Assembly: GCF_020085105.1 (NCBI RefSeq)
Contig: NC_058055.1
Location: 16,315,822-16,379,821 of the forward strand
Direction of reading: 5' to 3'
Length of the DNA stretch: 64,000 bases
Source of the DNA: Siniperca chuatsi
Lineage: Eukaryota; Chordata; Actinopteri; Centrarchiformes; Sinipercidae
Shown: one piece after another, positions 1-12,238 of the stretch
How positions within the stretch are numbered: the first letter of the stretch is position 1
Layout of the letters: every line of letters begins with the position of its first letter
The notes under the pieces: generated by a model
The model's input: only the letters and a program-made list of their open reading frames with translations
What the model was told of the DNA's origin: nothing
Databases searched by the model: none
Program-made: the position numbers and the translations under genes

Positions 1-231
1 GTAGCAAGAAAGTACTGCGTTTAGATTCCCAGTCATATTAGGTAGTTAGTCAAATGTAAGTAACAGTTGATTATTGTTTATTTTGATATGGGAATGTGCT
101 AAACATATTCACTCGGGCTTACACATCCACATTCATTAGGGGTGTGGTCACTAACAATGAAGAAGGCAGTACAATAAGGACAAGACAGTTGGACAGAAAA
201 AGTGCCATTTCACAGATCAGCACTTCCTTAC

Positions 232-295
232 CATCTCGTGTAACAAGACGTTTCCATCTTTGGTCAGCTTTATGTCTCCTGCACCAGACACCAGC
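232..295 (-). CDS. cct6a: cct6a coding exon 2
   Basis: One base plus 21 codons, from the cag acceptor (296-298) to the gtaagg donor (226-231). It encodes the conserved [17 protein letters not shown] segment, which follows directly from exon 1 in the family. Confidence 0.93.
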
Positions 296-1099
296 CTGCG
301 GACCCAAACAGGCAGGGGAGGGTTAATGTTAACTGAGCAAAGCAAAAGCTGGTTCACAACACCCTACTGCTGGCTTATTCGTTGTTGGTTAACAGTTAGT
401 CAAAGTAAATATTTTCAGTCAGCCATGCCCAAATTCTGCTCACTGACATAAATTACACAGTCACTGTTAGCTGTCTACCTAAACTTGAAACCTGAATTAA
501 ACCTCCTGGAGCAGAAAAAATATCGTTAACTCGGCCCCCAAAGTCAATTATTCGCTCAGTAGTCCCACTAGCTAAATGTGAAGCCACATTAACAGAAACT
601 TTGTGATTCAGAGATTTAACAGAGATTGTTTCTGATCTTCTAAACGACTTCTGCTAGCATGCTAACGTTAGCTTGGTGGTTGTCAAAACGGATCGTGACG
701 ATGACTGGGCAGGGCAACGTGCGCAGGGAAGAACCGTTAAATAAGTGGAGGCCTAAATTGTGATTTAATATTTTGTGGAGGAGGATGTAGTAAGTTACAC
801 AAGGGAGGTTTCCCTCCTTACAAATAAATACAGAAACAAGTGGCGGCGGAATGACCATAATGCTTCCTGCGCACAGTCTACCGGTGAATTACAGCTAACG
901 TTAGCTACTTAGCAAAGTTAGCTTAGCACGCGTGCTGCACAAAGGGCTCCAGCGGCACTCACATTTTCATGGTCCCCTTCGGTCCCAGGTTACTTTTCAG
1001 CACATCCTGAAGCCCCCGGGCGGCACTGATGTTAACCGCTAGGGCGGCCTGGGCTCTGGCCACCTCTGCTTTTGGGTTCAGAGCTTTAACGGCAGACAT
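232..1099 (-). CDS. cct6a: cct6a, T-complex protein 1 subunit zeta (5' part; gene continues beyond left edge)
   Basis: Subunit of the cytosolic TRiC/CCT chaperonin, the ATP-driven double ring that folds actin, tubulin and other proteins. Two coding exons are visible: 963-1099 (start codon 1097-1099, beginning [20 protein letters not shown]) and 232-295 ([20 protein letters not shown] then M). The start is chosen because the protein lines up with the known CCT6A N-terminus. An upstream in-frame ATG would add an unrelated 20-residue stretch. The exon 1 donor is gtgagt and splits the Met codon of TMKM after AT. Exon 2 begins after a cag acceptor and ends at gtaagg. The nucleotide-binding motifs NLGPKG and TKDG of group II chaperonins are both present. 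The remaining exons lie left of position 1. Identification is very secure; only about 66 of roughly 530 residues are in view. Confidence 0.95.
963..1099 (-). CDS. cct6a: cct6a coding exon 1
   Basis: Start codon at 1097-1099; 45 codons plus two bases. The end is set by the gtgagt donor (957-962). It contains the NLGPKG nucleotide-binding motif. Confidence 0.93.
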
Positions 1100-1330
1100 G
1101 GCGAAGCAGCACAGCCAGCGAAGTAAAAGTAAAAAGTACCGCTGGTAGGAAGCCCGCAATGCTTGGACTCGGACGCTCTCGAAAGGAGAGTCGGTTTCCA
1201 GAAGGCTCCAACACGTGTTCTCGTGCTGCCTTTACGTAACCAGTCTGGGCTCGGACATTCCGAATTTTGAAAGCTTCAAACGTCCCGTTTACATCAGCAC
1301 ACAATGAATCGTGAGGTAGAAGTGATTGCA
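1100..1330 (-). promoter_or_regulatory. cct6a 5' flank and likely promoter
   Basis: The sequence just upstream of the cct6a start codon is locally rich in CpG, as expected for a housekeeping promoter. I see no TATA box. The transcription start cannot be placed from sequence alone. Confidence 0.35.
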
Positions 1331-3743
1331 CCCAGTGTCGGAATTATTAGACGTGTAAGCAACATTAGCAAAAGCTCTGGGCTAAAAAGTGAGACTTCAA
1401 TTTGTTTCTACCCACACAGTGGTTAATATAAGGTCTAAATACCAAATCAAACTTCTGCAACTAACACAAGTCGCTGTTTTTTTTAAAGTCAGAGAAACAT
1501 GTGCACAGCTAAAAATTCTCTATTTTTGATATTTTAGGGTAGAATAGATTCTGCACATCAGAGTTCATGACAAAGCAGTGGCAAGTTACACTAACACAGG
1601 GGAATCACCTCCAACCTTAATATAATTAATAATCCTAATCCCACTGTTCCTGGGGGAGGCAAACCGCCATCCTCAATTATAATCAACTGCAAAACACAAT
1701 TGCTGCAGTGATCGCCATCTTGTCAGAGCCGTTCATGTGCGCTTAAGGGGACTTTAAGATCTCCGACATACGGTGAAGGCAGCATAAGTCACACCCTAGA
1801 CCTAGACGACTCACCGATTGGGCAAGTTACGTCACCTTTGCGAGTGTCTGATATGGAAATAGAGCACTTAAGATGTACAGATATGGATTTGTTCTAAACT
1901 ATTTTAAGTCAAGAAAACTTACTTTGCCTCTATAATGAGTGTCTGCACTCCAAGGCATCTGCTTCTTGCTATAGATAGTGTGTGTGATATTTCTCCCTAT
2001 TCATTCTGATGCAAGGAAGTGGGCTGCAGCTTCATATAATATACTCCTGGTTGTAAGCTCATTTTAAGAGTCCTGCAAAGGAAACATGTTCTCCTTTTTC
2101 CGCCATGGATGGATAGATGAGCTATGCAGAACCAGCATCAAGAACTTTAAGTCACAGTCTGCTGTATGTACTCTACTACTATCATTTCAAACAAAACACG
2201 ATTAAAAGGAGTCCAAGACTTATTTTTTCCATTTTCATCTGAAGTTTAATTCAATATGTACAACTAATCTTATTAAAGCACTGCAATTTGCATTTACCAC
2301 ATTGAGATATTACTGCTCTCCTGTCCACTTGTTTACCAACATGAGAATACCTCACTTCATTTACAGATACAGGCTTGACCGTATCTCTGGCTTGATCAAT
2401 AAGCCCACTATGCATATCTACAATTTAAAAAAAACAAAAACAAAAACCAACCTACTAATCTCAGTTAGAGCACACAATCACCCGGTTGGCATTAATTGCT
2501 TGAAACAGGGACAGACCAAACCAGTCCGTGTACAGCAGTGTGTAGCTACTGATTATTTGTGCTAAAATAAAAAATAACTTCTAAACATTTGAATCATCTT
2601 GTTCCCCCTCCCCACAGCTGGGAGAGCCAGAAGTGTCATGATGTTAAAGCTAGAAAAGAATCTGGAGATGTGGTCAGTTTAACAGAGGAGACGCAAACAG
2701 GGAAAATTGCTCCTTCAGGGGGATTCAGCACAACTTCACCCAAACAACTATACACATATCCAGCGAGAATGAAAAAGACTAAATCAAAGTCTAGCTTCCT
2801 GTTTTGACCAGTCTGACACTCTGCAGTGTGTTTGTCAATTTTTGTCTTCATAACATTGTCGTTATGAATCCTTTCATCCATCCAACTCATTTTGAAACAA
2901 ATTACTGGTACACACCAGAATCAGCTGGCTGGTTCAAGGCCATGTAAACATTAAGCCACATTTTCTGGAGGAGTGGACACCTGGTGAACTTTCACTGAAT
3001 ATAAAGCTGGAGTCTGACTGTGGCCCTGCAACACAGGTCACGATCTCTGACAATCAGCTTCATTGTCAGAGATTGTGACTGTACACTGATTTGTAAACGG
3101 CATGCTCCTCTTTGTAAAACTGACCATCACCTGTAACATATAACATGATCTCTGCACGCTGTGTTTTTGTTGTGAGATACTGGAGGCAGTTACTTTTGTT
3201 TGATTTGTTATCAATGCTAGACGACAGGGCTTACAAGTCATGTTTTCTTTTTTTATCACATTTTTATAAAAGACATTTTCAGCCCGTGTGACCAGCACTA
3301 GAACTGCTAAATGTTTGATTAAAATCTCTCTCCGGTATCTCAGCACTCGAACACTGATGAAAGCAGTTTTTATATCGTCATAAAAAAAATTAAACAAGCC
3401 ATTTAAAATCTGACCCTTTAAATGACAGAGAGACAGTGAAGAGTGCGTCAAATCATAGTTTGTCTACACACGGCGCATTAATGGATCAGTAACACTGTAA
3501 CTGCTATAACAGATACAGTTTTGGTGACAATCATTTTAACCTCGTCATCTGAAAGAAGACATTCTAGGCCCACGCAGAAAAGGGGAGTAAAGAAACATAG
3601 AAGAAAGGAAACAAAAACTGAAACAACATGTTGATGTTATGCAGATATCCCTGGCAGTGCACACTCCGATGGTTGGTTACACTCTCTACAGATCAGTGTG
3701 GTAGTTGCAGTGGCTGTTGAGAGGTTCCCCCCGCTGTTTGTGG
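1331..3743. other. Spacer between cct6a and nipsnap2, probably including the nipsnap2 3' UTR
   Basis: No coding exon was found. The right-hand part probably holds the nipsnap2 3' UTR on the minus strand. A minus-strand ATTAAA polyadenylation-like hexamer lies at 2245-2250, which would give a UTR of about 1.5 kb; no AATAAA was found nearer the stop. Open frames here, such as one across 3038-3451, have no recognisable protein content. Confidence 0.4.
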
Positions 3744-3808
3744 TTACTTCAAGGGCGAACTCTTCATGGGAATCATTATTCTAGATTCCATGTGCTGAAT
3801 AAGAGGGA
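3744..3808 (-). CDS. nipsnap2: nipsnap2 exon 10 (terminal coding)
   Basis: Encodes [20 protein letters not shown] and the TAA stop (3744-3746), after a cccacag acceptor. Confidence 0.93.
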
Positions 3809-6800
3809 CTGTGGGACAAAGAAGAAGAAATAACAATAGATTAGCAATAGATGCATGTGTCATGCAGTATGTTTACATGCACGCACACACACAAAAACAT
3901 ATTACTGGGAGAAATTAGGTTATGCAGAAAAACAATGCGTTTAACATGCACTGACTGTAATAACCTGCACAAATCAACAACCTATGAGAGTTTTCACTTT
4001 GACAATCTTATTTATTTTGGTTAATATTTCATGATTTTCTTCTTTCCGTATTGGGATCATATCAGAATCATGTTTAGTGAGGCCTGAAGACTACCTAAAT
4101 GCCAAGATTGTGGAACGTTTTAGTAATCTCAATGAGAATAATGACCTGATTTACTAATATTGATTAAATCCTTAGTTTACTGCTCAAGTTCTGATTTGTA
4201 ATATTGTCTTTATATTTCCTTTTCATGAAGAAAAAGATCTTCCTTCATCTATCTTTCATTGCCACTAATAAATAGTTGGAAGGGCTTTGTTGGATCCTTG
4301 TGTTTAAATGTGCAGGTGGGTATAAAGTGAAGTCTAACACAAAAAACATAATAACGTATTTTGTCAGTTTTTACTTAAAATGTTCTACTTCTATGAATAA
4401 TTAATTTCAACAACAGGATTTTGTAAAATGATAACACTTTAAATTCAATTCCAAAAAAATAAATAAATAAATAAATAGGATTCCACTCAAAGTTGATACT
4501 TGCTAATATTGTCCTGTGCTATCAGAAAGGTAAAGAGAGGAGAGAAAAGACAAGAGATAAGCAAACTAAGACTTACCAGTGTAATAGACAACCTCATCCC
4601 AGCCATCACGCTGCCAGGCTGCATTTCTGGTGTTTTCTCTGGACTGAAGGTCTTTGTAAGCTGAAAGGAAAAAAAACAAAACAAATATTGCTTGGTTTAA
4701 ACAGTTACATACTGGTTTTTGCTCAAAACCACATAAAGTCTCCACTGTTAGAAAAGTGCTAAATTCTGAAACTTTTGCTTGACGTTATATAGATCAATTG
4801 CATCACCTAAAAAGTATGTAATATATTTCCTGAATAGTAGCGCAGACACAAAATCAAGGGCAAGCCAAAGATGCACCTAGCAAACTGGCAAGTATATTAT
4901 AAACACATTTGTGTAATTATCTGCAATACAGAGATGCATTTGTAAACATCCCTAATATTCTAGTATTAAACTTGTGTTTGTATTTTCCTCTACAAATATC
5001 ATGCTGCTGGACAGTTCATTAAACTTGGAAACACTGTTTACCCCATAAGTGGTGAACTGTGTACAGACTTCCAATCTGTGAGAAAAAGCCTCCCACCGCC
5101 TCCTGGTTCTGCTGGCGAATCTCAATAGCACGTGCCCTGCAGAGCACCAGAGTTATGTTAAAACGAACAGCTTGTTATTGAAGGTATGTGCCAATTTAAC
5201 CACCAGCACCAATTTGTTGGTTTTAAAGTTTCAATAAAACTAACATTCATTGATATCCAAATAATTTCTTTCAAATCAAAACATAAAATTTTGATGTTAT
5301 AACCTCAGAATTTTTTAACCCTCCCAGCATGTTTGGTTTTAGTGCATTAACAGGCAAATTTCCCAGCCATTAACAATTGAATCAGATACGTACATAAATT
5401 AAATACAGGGTAAATAGGTAAATTATGCTTGAGATTCAGAAATGATGTGTAAAATAACTCGTCATGCATAGATTGTGTAGCCAAAAAGTACCGTTGACTC
5501 ATATTCATCTGCTACAATCTGTAAAACCAATAAAATAGAAGTAAGGAAAATTTAAATAGTACATAATAATGGCTATAATTACAATTACCACAAAATTCAG
5601 AGAAAGCTTCTCAGAGTAACTATCAAAATAAATCCAATTTGATGACTTTCTGATAATACAAGGAGAAAGATTAAGAAAGTAATGCGTTACCAGTAATTTC
5701 CCCACTCGATCATCGTCCCTGGCTGAAATAAGAATGTGAAGAGTGGAGAGAAAATAAGTTGTCTAACTGTTCACCACAGCAACAGAGAAGAGAAAAACAT
5801 ATATTTAAGCATAATGTGAGGAATCTGGTGAATTTACTATGTAAGAGACAGAGTTACCCTGAGTTGGTATGATCTGAGCTCATAGATATTGGGTCCTGGA
5901 CGAGGGACAGGTTCGTTCCAGAAACTGAACTCCAGCAGCAGCTGGTTCCTACGAGACAGCAGCATCTTCCCCCTCTCGTTTCTGTAGTCCGTAAACTCCT
6001 ACAGCAATGACAAACGACAGTAACACATTACTCAGTAAATCTGGCTCAGCCCACCAACTCCTAAATACATCCGTAAAAATATTAAAACGCTAGTCAGATA
6101 CCAGGATAGATCAAGTCAGCTAGATTGGTTGCAGCACATCAGCAGAGATCAGACCATTTAAGTGCATTAACGTTTTATACACCTGGAACAACAAATCACC
6201 TGTGCTCATGACGAGCTATAATAATAACATTAATAATAATAATAATAATAATAATGAAATTGAAATTATAACGTTTAGCCTATTTTAAAGAGGAACATAA
6301 CTCAATTACACACTTTAATGAGTAACATCAATGTGGGCAAGACATCTGAATAGTTTTAAATGTATCTGCAATTTACAAATATTTTGCTTATTTTCATTCT
6401 GAACAATTTTATGATCTTAAAATCTATAAAAGTTCATTTTTGGTGAAACTTCAGACAAACTGACAAAAAAAAAAAAAAACTGATAAAAACTCGCCAATTT
6501 CTGAAGATTAAAACACAAATATACAATATGGATAAAGCTGGATTGGGTCCATTAACTGCACTTACCTTATTTATAGTATACAATTGCATTTCTGTAAATA
6601 AGCTTTAAAGAGAATTGCACCAAAATTACAATCACACCAAACAGCTGGAAAATCACAGATAAAGATGGTGAAACACATGGGTGGAGAAATGGTCTGTGGA
6701 TCTAATTTGAGGGGTGCACTGCCAGAAACGGTGGCCTACGGGTCACCAACTGCCAGTAAACTGAACTAATCTGAGCACCCGTTACCTTATTCTGCCTGAG

Positions 6801-9800
6801 TTTGTTCATGACTTCGGTGAGAGCCGGGTATCCTCCCCGATATCTCCACAGGTGAACTAGAATAGAAGGAGCAGAAGAGCCAAAAATAATGCAGCTCTTG
6901 AATAGATCTCGGTGTGTCTGTATTTCTTTGGGAAAGTTTTTTTTTTTTTTTTTTTTTTTACATTAAGAACTGTAGTTTAATTATTTATCTCTCTAGACCG
7001 CCTGGGATCTGAGCTGGCATGATGAGATCCAGTGTACCAACCATGAATCTCAAGTCAATTTCCAAAAATCACATCATCTTACCACTACAATTACATCTGG
7101 TAAAATGTGAGATTCTGACTGAAAAATGCTGCGAAAAAATAAAAACAACAACAAAACTCTGACTGCTATAATATATTCACTTTTAGTAATTTAGTCACAT
7201 GAAAACGAGACAATGCAAAAGTTCTTCCCATCATGTAAAAAAAGCATTTACTCTGCTACCACACATGAGATAGTATCCTGCTCAGTACTATAAAACCCCA
7301 CCACAATGCAGGGTAATAATATACTGAATCCAGTGATCAAGATAAAAATGAACAACTGAATAAAGGAATCACTTATGAGAACTGCTAATTTTACAGGAAA
7401 AATGCTATCTCTCAGAGACACCATGTCTCCTACAGTATGAAACAAAATCTCTCAGAGCATAGAACTGGATTGTTTCCCAGAGCACATGTTGTGAACATGT
7501 TTTATTTATGCAGCCTTTTAGATTATCTTTACTGCCGCCGATATTACTGTGCTGAGGCAGATAAATGAGGAATGACAAATGTCACCACAAGGACAAAATG
7601 GACAGCAGCCAGGAAAATTGCAATACAGTCACGGCTATAATTAACTAAAATATAAAAGCTGCCAAAGCGCTGGTTTGTGTCATTGGAGAGGAGAGAAACT
7701 GCAATATTCTTAGGAAATGTCTGAGTCAAACATGGAGAAGAAATAAGCACAGTTTGAAAAATCTTCTACATGTCACTCTGTTCTCCATCAGCAGCAGCAA
7801 ACTGAAAAGGACAGGTCTATGAGATAATGAGATTGTCTTTTATAGTCCACCTCAATCAGGAGTTCAAATAATTTTGGAAAGTATCTTGTAGGGCTGCAAC
7901 TAACAGTGATTTCCATGATCAATTAATCTACAACTAATCGATTAATGTTTTAGTGTATTAAAGATGTCAGAAAATAGTGAAAAATGTTTGTCACAGTTTC
8001 CCTGAGCCCAAGGGTACATCTGTAAACTGCTTGTTTGGTCCAACCTTCACTTCAAAGCCCAGAAATATTCAATTTACAATGATGCAGAATAGAAAGAAGC
8101 AACAAATCCTCACATTTGAGCTGGAACTCTTCAGCATTCTTGCTTGTTAAATGACTTACATGTGTGATCTGTTGATTGATTAATCGACTGATCCTTTGAC
8201 CACTACTATCTTGTCTGTGTTTTTAATTAATGTTTTTTTTCTCTTGAACTGGATGTTCATGTTTTATTTAGACTACCTGATTGAACGGGCTACCAACCAA
8301 TCAGTCATATGCTGTTCACAAGCAGGTTTATCACTTGCACGTGTACGGTAACCTTCAGACATGCAGCTTGATGCGTGCTCTTACCTGCCTGATCCTGCTC
8401 TCCGTACCATGTGTTCCAGGTGCCCACAAGCTCACAAGGGTATTCAGGGTCAGCGTGAATAGAAGGCAAGACGTTCTCACTAAAGATACACACACAACAC
8501 ACACACACACATTCAAAAAAAGTGTAAAAGAGCAAAAGATTTACTAAACCAGCGCCTTGACAGGGAATCTGAATGAAGTCAATTAAGGAACAGGGACTTC
8601 TTACCAGAGTTCATTGTAAGCATCGAGGCACTCAGGCTTGACATTGTGAACTGCAAGGAAACAACAAAACATGAGTGGATACTACACCATCTGACAAAAA
8701 ATTATTCTAAAACATGCAGTCAGGGTAATCTTTAATAACAGTCTTCAGTTACAGTCACAAACACTACATACACTGTATTTTGTACAGATTGTTGTCTTCC
8801 TTCTTGGCGAGCAGATGAGAGTGAGCGTCTTTTCGGGGGTCGACCTTTCTAACAAACAGAGACTTGAACCAGCTGTCTTCACGGAAACCTGATAGGGTCC
8901 TGTGGTGAGACAAAACACAAACGTTGGATACAACTGGCACTTCTTCTGCTACACAATGAAGAAATAAGATACCAACAACAACAGTGCAGCATACAATTAT
9001 GCTGCCTGTACTCGACTAATTCTGTAAGTCTCTATAGCACTGAATAGTTTGGCTCCTCAGTACACTTCTGGCCTGCTCACCGACTATAGTCCAGTCACAG
9101 AATCAGGTTTATTGCCAAGTAGGTTTTCACACACAAGGAATTTGCCATGGTATATTGGTGCATAACAATAAACATAGTAAGTAGAAAATATAAAGAAAGA
9201 TGAAAGCAAGCAATGCCTGTCAAGAAGCATAAATATGAAATATAAATCTCAGGTCATCAGGTGGTGGTTTTCTAACTGTACCTGTGCTGGTGAGAGTGCT
9301 TCAGTTATTCTGTGGAACAAACTGGCTTATGACCTGAGATCTGTCACAACTGTGTCCGAGTTCAAAAACTAAAGCAAACTTAAAACGTGTCTTACTTTCA
9401 CAGGTTTATGATGAGTTACTATGAGTGTGTCTGGGGTCTTTTACTGCCTTTTGGTGGGTAGGTGTTTTTGTCTTGTATTCTTTCTTTTTTTTGTTAACAT
9501 TGCATCTATTTGGAGTTTATTTATTATATTCTTCTGTATAGAGCTAGATCAACATATCACCAGATATTAGCTTATTGCGGGTATTGATGGATATGTTAGC
9601 CAATGTCAGAAAAGAAAGAAATTTCAGTATAGAAATTCCAAAGATCTGCTTGAGGTAATTTAGAAACTGTGTCTCCATTACATAGTTTGTCCACCACAGG
9701 GCACAGAGAAGTTTATTTTTCAGCTGAAAGATGTCCAGTGGATATGTTGGTCCCAATTCTTTAATAAGAAAATTTAAGGGATCCTTATCAAAAAGGTTTG

Positions 9801-10981
9801 TTTATGCTATGTGCTTATGTTAAAAACCCTGCATTGGTTGATATATTGTTCAGGAGTATCAATATCAGCCTAAAAAATTGAGTATTGGTCGGGCTATACT
9901 TCTGTACATATTTCTGGTACGCCTTTAATGTAGAGCACACAGAGTTTACTTGTGATGAAATGTGCAATATAAATGAATAAACTACTGCCTTATGTTGTGC
10001 CTCTTAATAGGACTGTGGTCAGTGAAAATGTACAAGGTGGCACTGTATACTAGTCAATGATAGCTGCAGCAAACTTTGTACAAATCTTTTTAGACTATCC
10101 AACTCATTAATTGCAAAGAAACTGCAGCTCAGAGGCCAGCAGCAGAGAAACCTATAAGCTGTACATACTGCACATAACCAGAGGATTAGTCTACATGGAC
10201 TCCTTAGCAGCCTCCCTACAAGTGGTATTTGGTATTCTGATATTACACTTAATTTAAAAGTGCCAACAAGCACTCCATGCAATGGTTACTGTTGTTTATC
10301 AGGTAGCAGTTCAGCTGAGGCAAACATAACTATTACTTTATACAGTGCATTCAAAGCTGTAACATTTTAGCTACACTTTATATACATCGCAACATTTCAG
10401 TTGTATACATCACAGCTTGATTTAGGACACACACCTGCCGCACCAAGAAACGGTCATCTGCTAATCAAAACAAGTACTGCTGTGCAGCGATCCATTTTTT
10501 GACCTTGAAGTTGAATTCTCTTTGGGACTGACAAACTCAGTTGTGCTTTTGTATTACTTCTGCACATGGAAACTATAATTCAACGCACAAAATTATGAAG
10601 TACGAAATGATAAGTGCTAACACAAGTTGCTTCACAACTTTGTAATTCGGGAGGGTAATAATTAGCATTAGCAGAATGTTAGCAGGTTTAGAGCTAGAGG
10701 GCTAATGCTAGCTACGTTACACTGTGATCTAAACGTAGCCAACGTGCCTACGTTAGCGTTCACTTTAGCGTTAGCTTAGCCACCTAGCATACCGGACTTT
10801 GTCATTGGTGTCAACTCTGCTGAAGCTAAACACATTTTAAGTAGCATTTCTACATCTGCACTGGCGAATTCAATTTGCGAAACTCCAACCTTACGACAAC
10901 CGTGACCTGTCCATTCGCCTGAAGCCCATTTTTCGTCTGTTTAAGGCCTTTGCCCACTCTTTGAAGGACTCGGGTCGCCAT
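3744..10981 (-). CDS. nipsnap2: nipsnap2 (GBAS), NIPSNAP family mitochondrial protein
   Basis: Ten coding exons join in frame to 849 nt (282 aa plus stop; human NIPSNAP2 has 286): 10890-10981, 8772-8899, 8605-8650, 8385-8479, 6786-6856, 5858-5998, 5691-5722, 5042-5136, 4577-4660, 3744-3808. The N-terminus ([19 protein letters not shown]) is basic and lacks acidic residues, as in a mitochondrial targeting sequence. The body carries family hallmarks: [83 protein letters not shown] and the C-terminal [15 protein letters not shown]. The family folds as two ferredoxin-like NIPSNAP domains and is linked to mitochondrial physiology and mitophagy signalling; the biochemical role is unsettled. NIPSNAP2 rather than NIPSNAP1 is chosen by overall similarity and by the adjacent mrps17, the mammalian neighbour of NIPSNAP2. 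Confidence 0.95.
4452..4477. repeat. (AAAT)n microsatellite, nipsnap2 intron 9
   Basis: A short AAAT run just inside the intron between exons 9 and 10. Confidence 0.8.
4577..4660 (-). CDS. nipsnap2: nipsnap2 exon 9
   Basis: Encodes [20 protein letters not shown] then DEVVYYT. The acceptor is tttcag and the donor gtaagt. Confidence 0.93.
5042..5136 (-). CDS. nipsnap2: nipsnap2 exon 8
   Basis: Encodes [20 protein letters not shown] then [11 protein letters not shown]. The acceptor is ctgcag and the donor gtaaac. Confidence 0.92.
5691..5722 (-). CDS. nipsnap2: nipsnap2 exon 7
   Basis: A 32-nt exon encoding [10 protein letters not shown] and the first two bases of the next Trp codon. Confidence 0.9.
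5858..5998 (-). CDS. nipsnap2: nipsnap2 exon 6
   Basis: 47 whole codons, including [20 protein letters not shown] and [13 protein letters not shown]. The acceptor is tgtag and the donor gtaact. Confidence 0.94.
6231..6255. repeat. (AAT)n microsatellite, nipsnap2 intron 5
   Basis: About eight AAT units. Confidence 0.85.
6786..6856 (-). CDS. nipsnap2: nipsnap2 exon 5
   Basis: Encodes [20 protein letters not shown] then QNK. The acceptor is tctag and the donor gtaacg. Confidence 0.93.
6937..6959. repeat. poly(T) tract, nipsnap2 intron 4
   Basis: An uninterrupted run of 23 T. Confidence 0.9.
7889..8206. mobile_element. Decayed non-autonomous DNA element (GGGCTGCAACTAAC family)
   Basis: It starts with tagggctgcaactaac and ends in repeated attaatcg motifs. 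This is the pattern I know from a very abundant short DNA element of percomorph genomes. The internal stretch resembles the family (tcagaaaatagtgaaaaatg). The right terminus looks truncated. It lies in nipsnap2 intron 4. The family assignment is from memory. Confidence 0.6.
8385..8479 (-). CDS. nipsnap2: nipsnap2 exon 4
   Basis: Encodes [19 protein letters not shown] followed by [12 protein letters not shown]. The acceptor is tttag and the donor gtaaga. Confidence 0.93.
8487..8511. repeat. (CA)n microsatellite, nipsnap2 intron 3
   Basis: A slightly interrupted CA run seven bases upstream of the exon 4 acceptor (on the minus strand). Confidence 0.8.
8605..8650 (-). CDS. nipsnap2: nipsnap2 exon 3
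   Basis: A 46-nt exon encoding [14 protein letters not shown], between a ttgcag acceptor and a gtaaga donor. Confidence 0.92.
8772..8899 (-). CDS. nipsnap2: nipsnap2 exon 2
   Basis: Encodes [20 protein letters not shown] and [14 protein letters not shown]. The acceptor is ccacag and the donor gtatgt. Confidence 0.92.
9040..9420 (+). mobile_element. LINE (L2-like) ORF2 3' remnant, interrupted by another repeat
   Basis: Around 9053-9090 and again at 9245-9410, decayed coding sequence matches the C-terminal end of fish L2-type reverse transcriptase ORFs (a Leu-Arg-Ser-Ser-Gly-Gly-Gly-like piece, then the 'LWN.LP' piece spelled by ctgtggaacaaactggctta). Between them, about 9098-9235, is another common fish repeat (gaatcaggtttattgccaag), probably a LINE tail. 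Stops and frameshifts show it is dead. It lies in nipsnap2 intron 1. Confidence 0.55.
10890..10981 (-). CDS. nipsnap2: nipsnap2 exon 1
   Basis: ATG at 10979-10981, then 30 codons plus two bases. The donor is AAG|gttgga, chosen because it gives phase 2 and joins in frame to exon 2. The gtaagg four bases earlier would break the frame. Confidence 0.8.
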
Positions 10982-11708
10982 CTTTCCCCTGAAAGCTGTA
11001 GTCTGTTGGAGGTTGCTTGACACTGCTGCAGCCGCAGTCGGGGCTGTTCCCGCTGGAGCTGACGTTACTTACAATAACGTAACTCCATGTTTACTTTATG
11101 TACTGTTATCACTTCATATTGTGGGGTTAATTTGATACCTGATGATAATGTACACGGAGAGGTTAAAATTACAGCAGTTGCTTAAGCGTCGCCGTAACTT
11201 TGATTTTCCACCTGCTCTTGATTAAGAGTTGACAACTCTGTTTTGATTAATTTCTCGTGGGGTTTTAGGCTTTGAACAATACACCAGGCTAAAACATAGC
11301 TCTGTTGTTAACTTGTGTTTTCCTTCGACTTATAAATATAACACATTTCGATCTTAATATAACTTACACAGGCCTCAAAATGAGATTGATCCCAAATACC
11401 GTTACATTATCATTCAGTGAACAGCTAAACTATCTGACCAGTCAACTTTATGAAAAAGAACATTATGTTTACACAGTCCCAGTAAATTAGAGCTTTCTTA
11501 TTTAATACATACTCACAATAGCAATACCAGCTAAGTAATGTACCAATGACTGATATTGATTAAAACTGCTTTTGCATATGCACCCTATAAGGGCTATGAC
11601 ACGCTGCAATATTTGAATGTCTTTCAAACATAGATCTTTGGTCAGTAAACAGATAATGGGCACCATGCATACATGTTTGTGAATGACACCATGTGTTCTC
11701 ATTGTTAT
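10982..11708 (-). promoter_or_regulatory. nipsnap2 upstream region
   Basis: A spacer of about 700 bp between the nipsnap2 start and the mrps17 polyadenylation signal; both genes are on the minus strand. A CRE-like TGACGT core lies at 11060-11065, about 80 bp upstream of the start codon. There is no TATA box at a credible distance and no coding sequence. Confidence 0.35.
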
Positions 11709-11714
11709 TTTATT
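11709..11714 (-). terminator. mrps17 polyadenylation signal
   Basis: AATAAA on the minus strand, about 200 bases downstream of the mrps17 stop codon. Confidence 0.6.
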
Positions 11715-11914
11715 GTAAATTCCTCAGAAATGTGTCTTGAATTCAAAGCTACCTGAGCAGGTAGCAAAGAAAATGTATTTAGGCTCTCCCCATTACTTGA
11801 TATATATTGATTACTGGTTTATACATTTATATTTACATGAACACCTGAAACAGAAATGTGATTGCAGAGTGACATTCAAGCTAACATTGCTGCATAAAAG
11901 ACTGCAGTTTTCTA

Positions 11915-12238
11915 TCATGAAGTGGGAGTTTGTGCTGGTGGGGAATCGGCTCCACTGGAGGCGGCAGAGATGTTGAGCTCCTGCAGTTTTTCCAATAAGG
12001 TTGTGTCCTCTTCCGCGCTGAGTGGAAGGTCAGTCAGAGGCTCCACAAACTCAGTTCCTGCAACGCGCTTTCCTGTCAGTGGGTCGACCACCCGACCGAC
12101 TTTATATACTATCTCAGACAGTTCATGCTTCACATGTTTGGACCTGGCCTCAGGCAGAGCCTTGAGAAGGACGATATCTCCCACAGTGCACTGTCGCAAG
12201 GGATCATGGGCAAAGTAGGTCTTCCTCTTGTTGTAGTA
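11915..12238 (-). CDS. mrps17: mrps17 coding exon 2
   Basis: 107 codons and the TGA stop (11915-11917), after an atag acceptor. It holds the C-terminal half of the OB fold and the divergent tail. Confidence 0.93.
   Translation of the reverse strand, partial: YYNKRKTYFAHDPLRQCTVGDIVLLKALPEARSKHVKHELSEIVYKVGRVVDPLTGKRVAGTEFVEPLTDLPLSAEEDTTLLEKLQELNISAASSGADSPPAQTPTS

Noticed and set aside
3038..3451. 137-codon minus-strand open frame
   Set aside because: It lies in the probable nipsnap2 3' UTR and contains no recognisable protein sequence.
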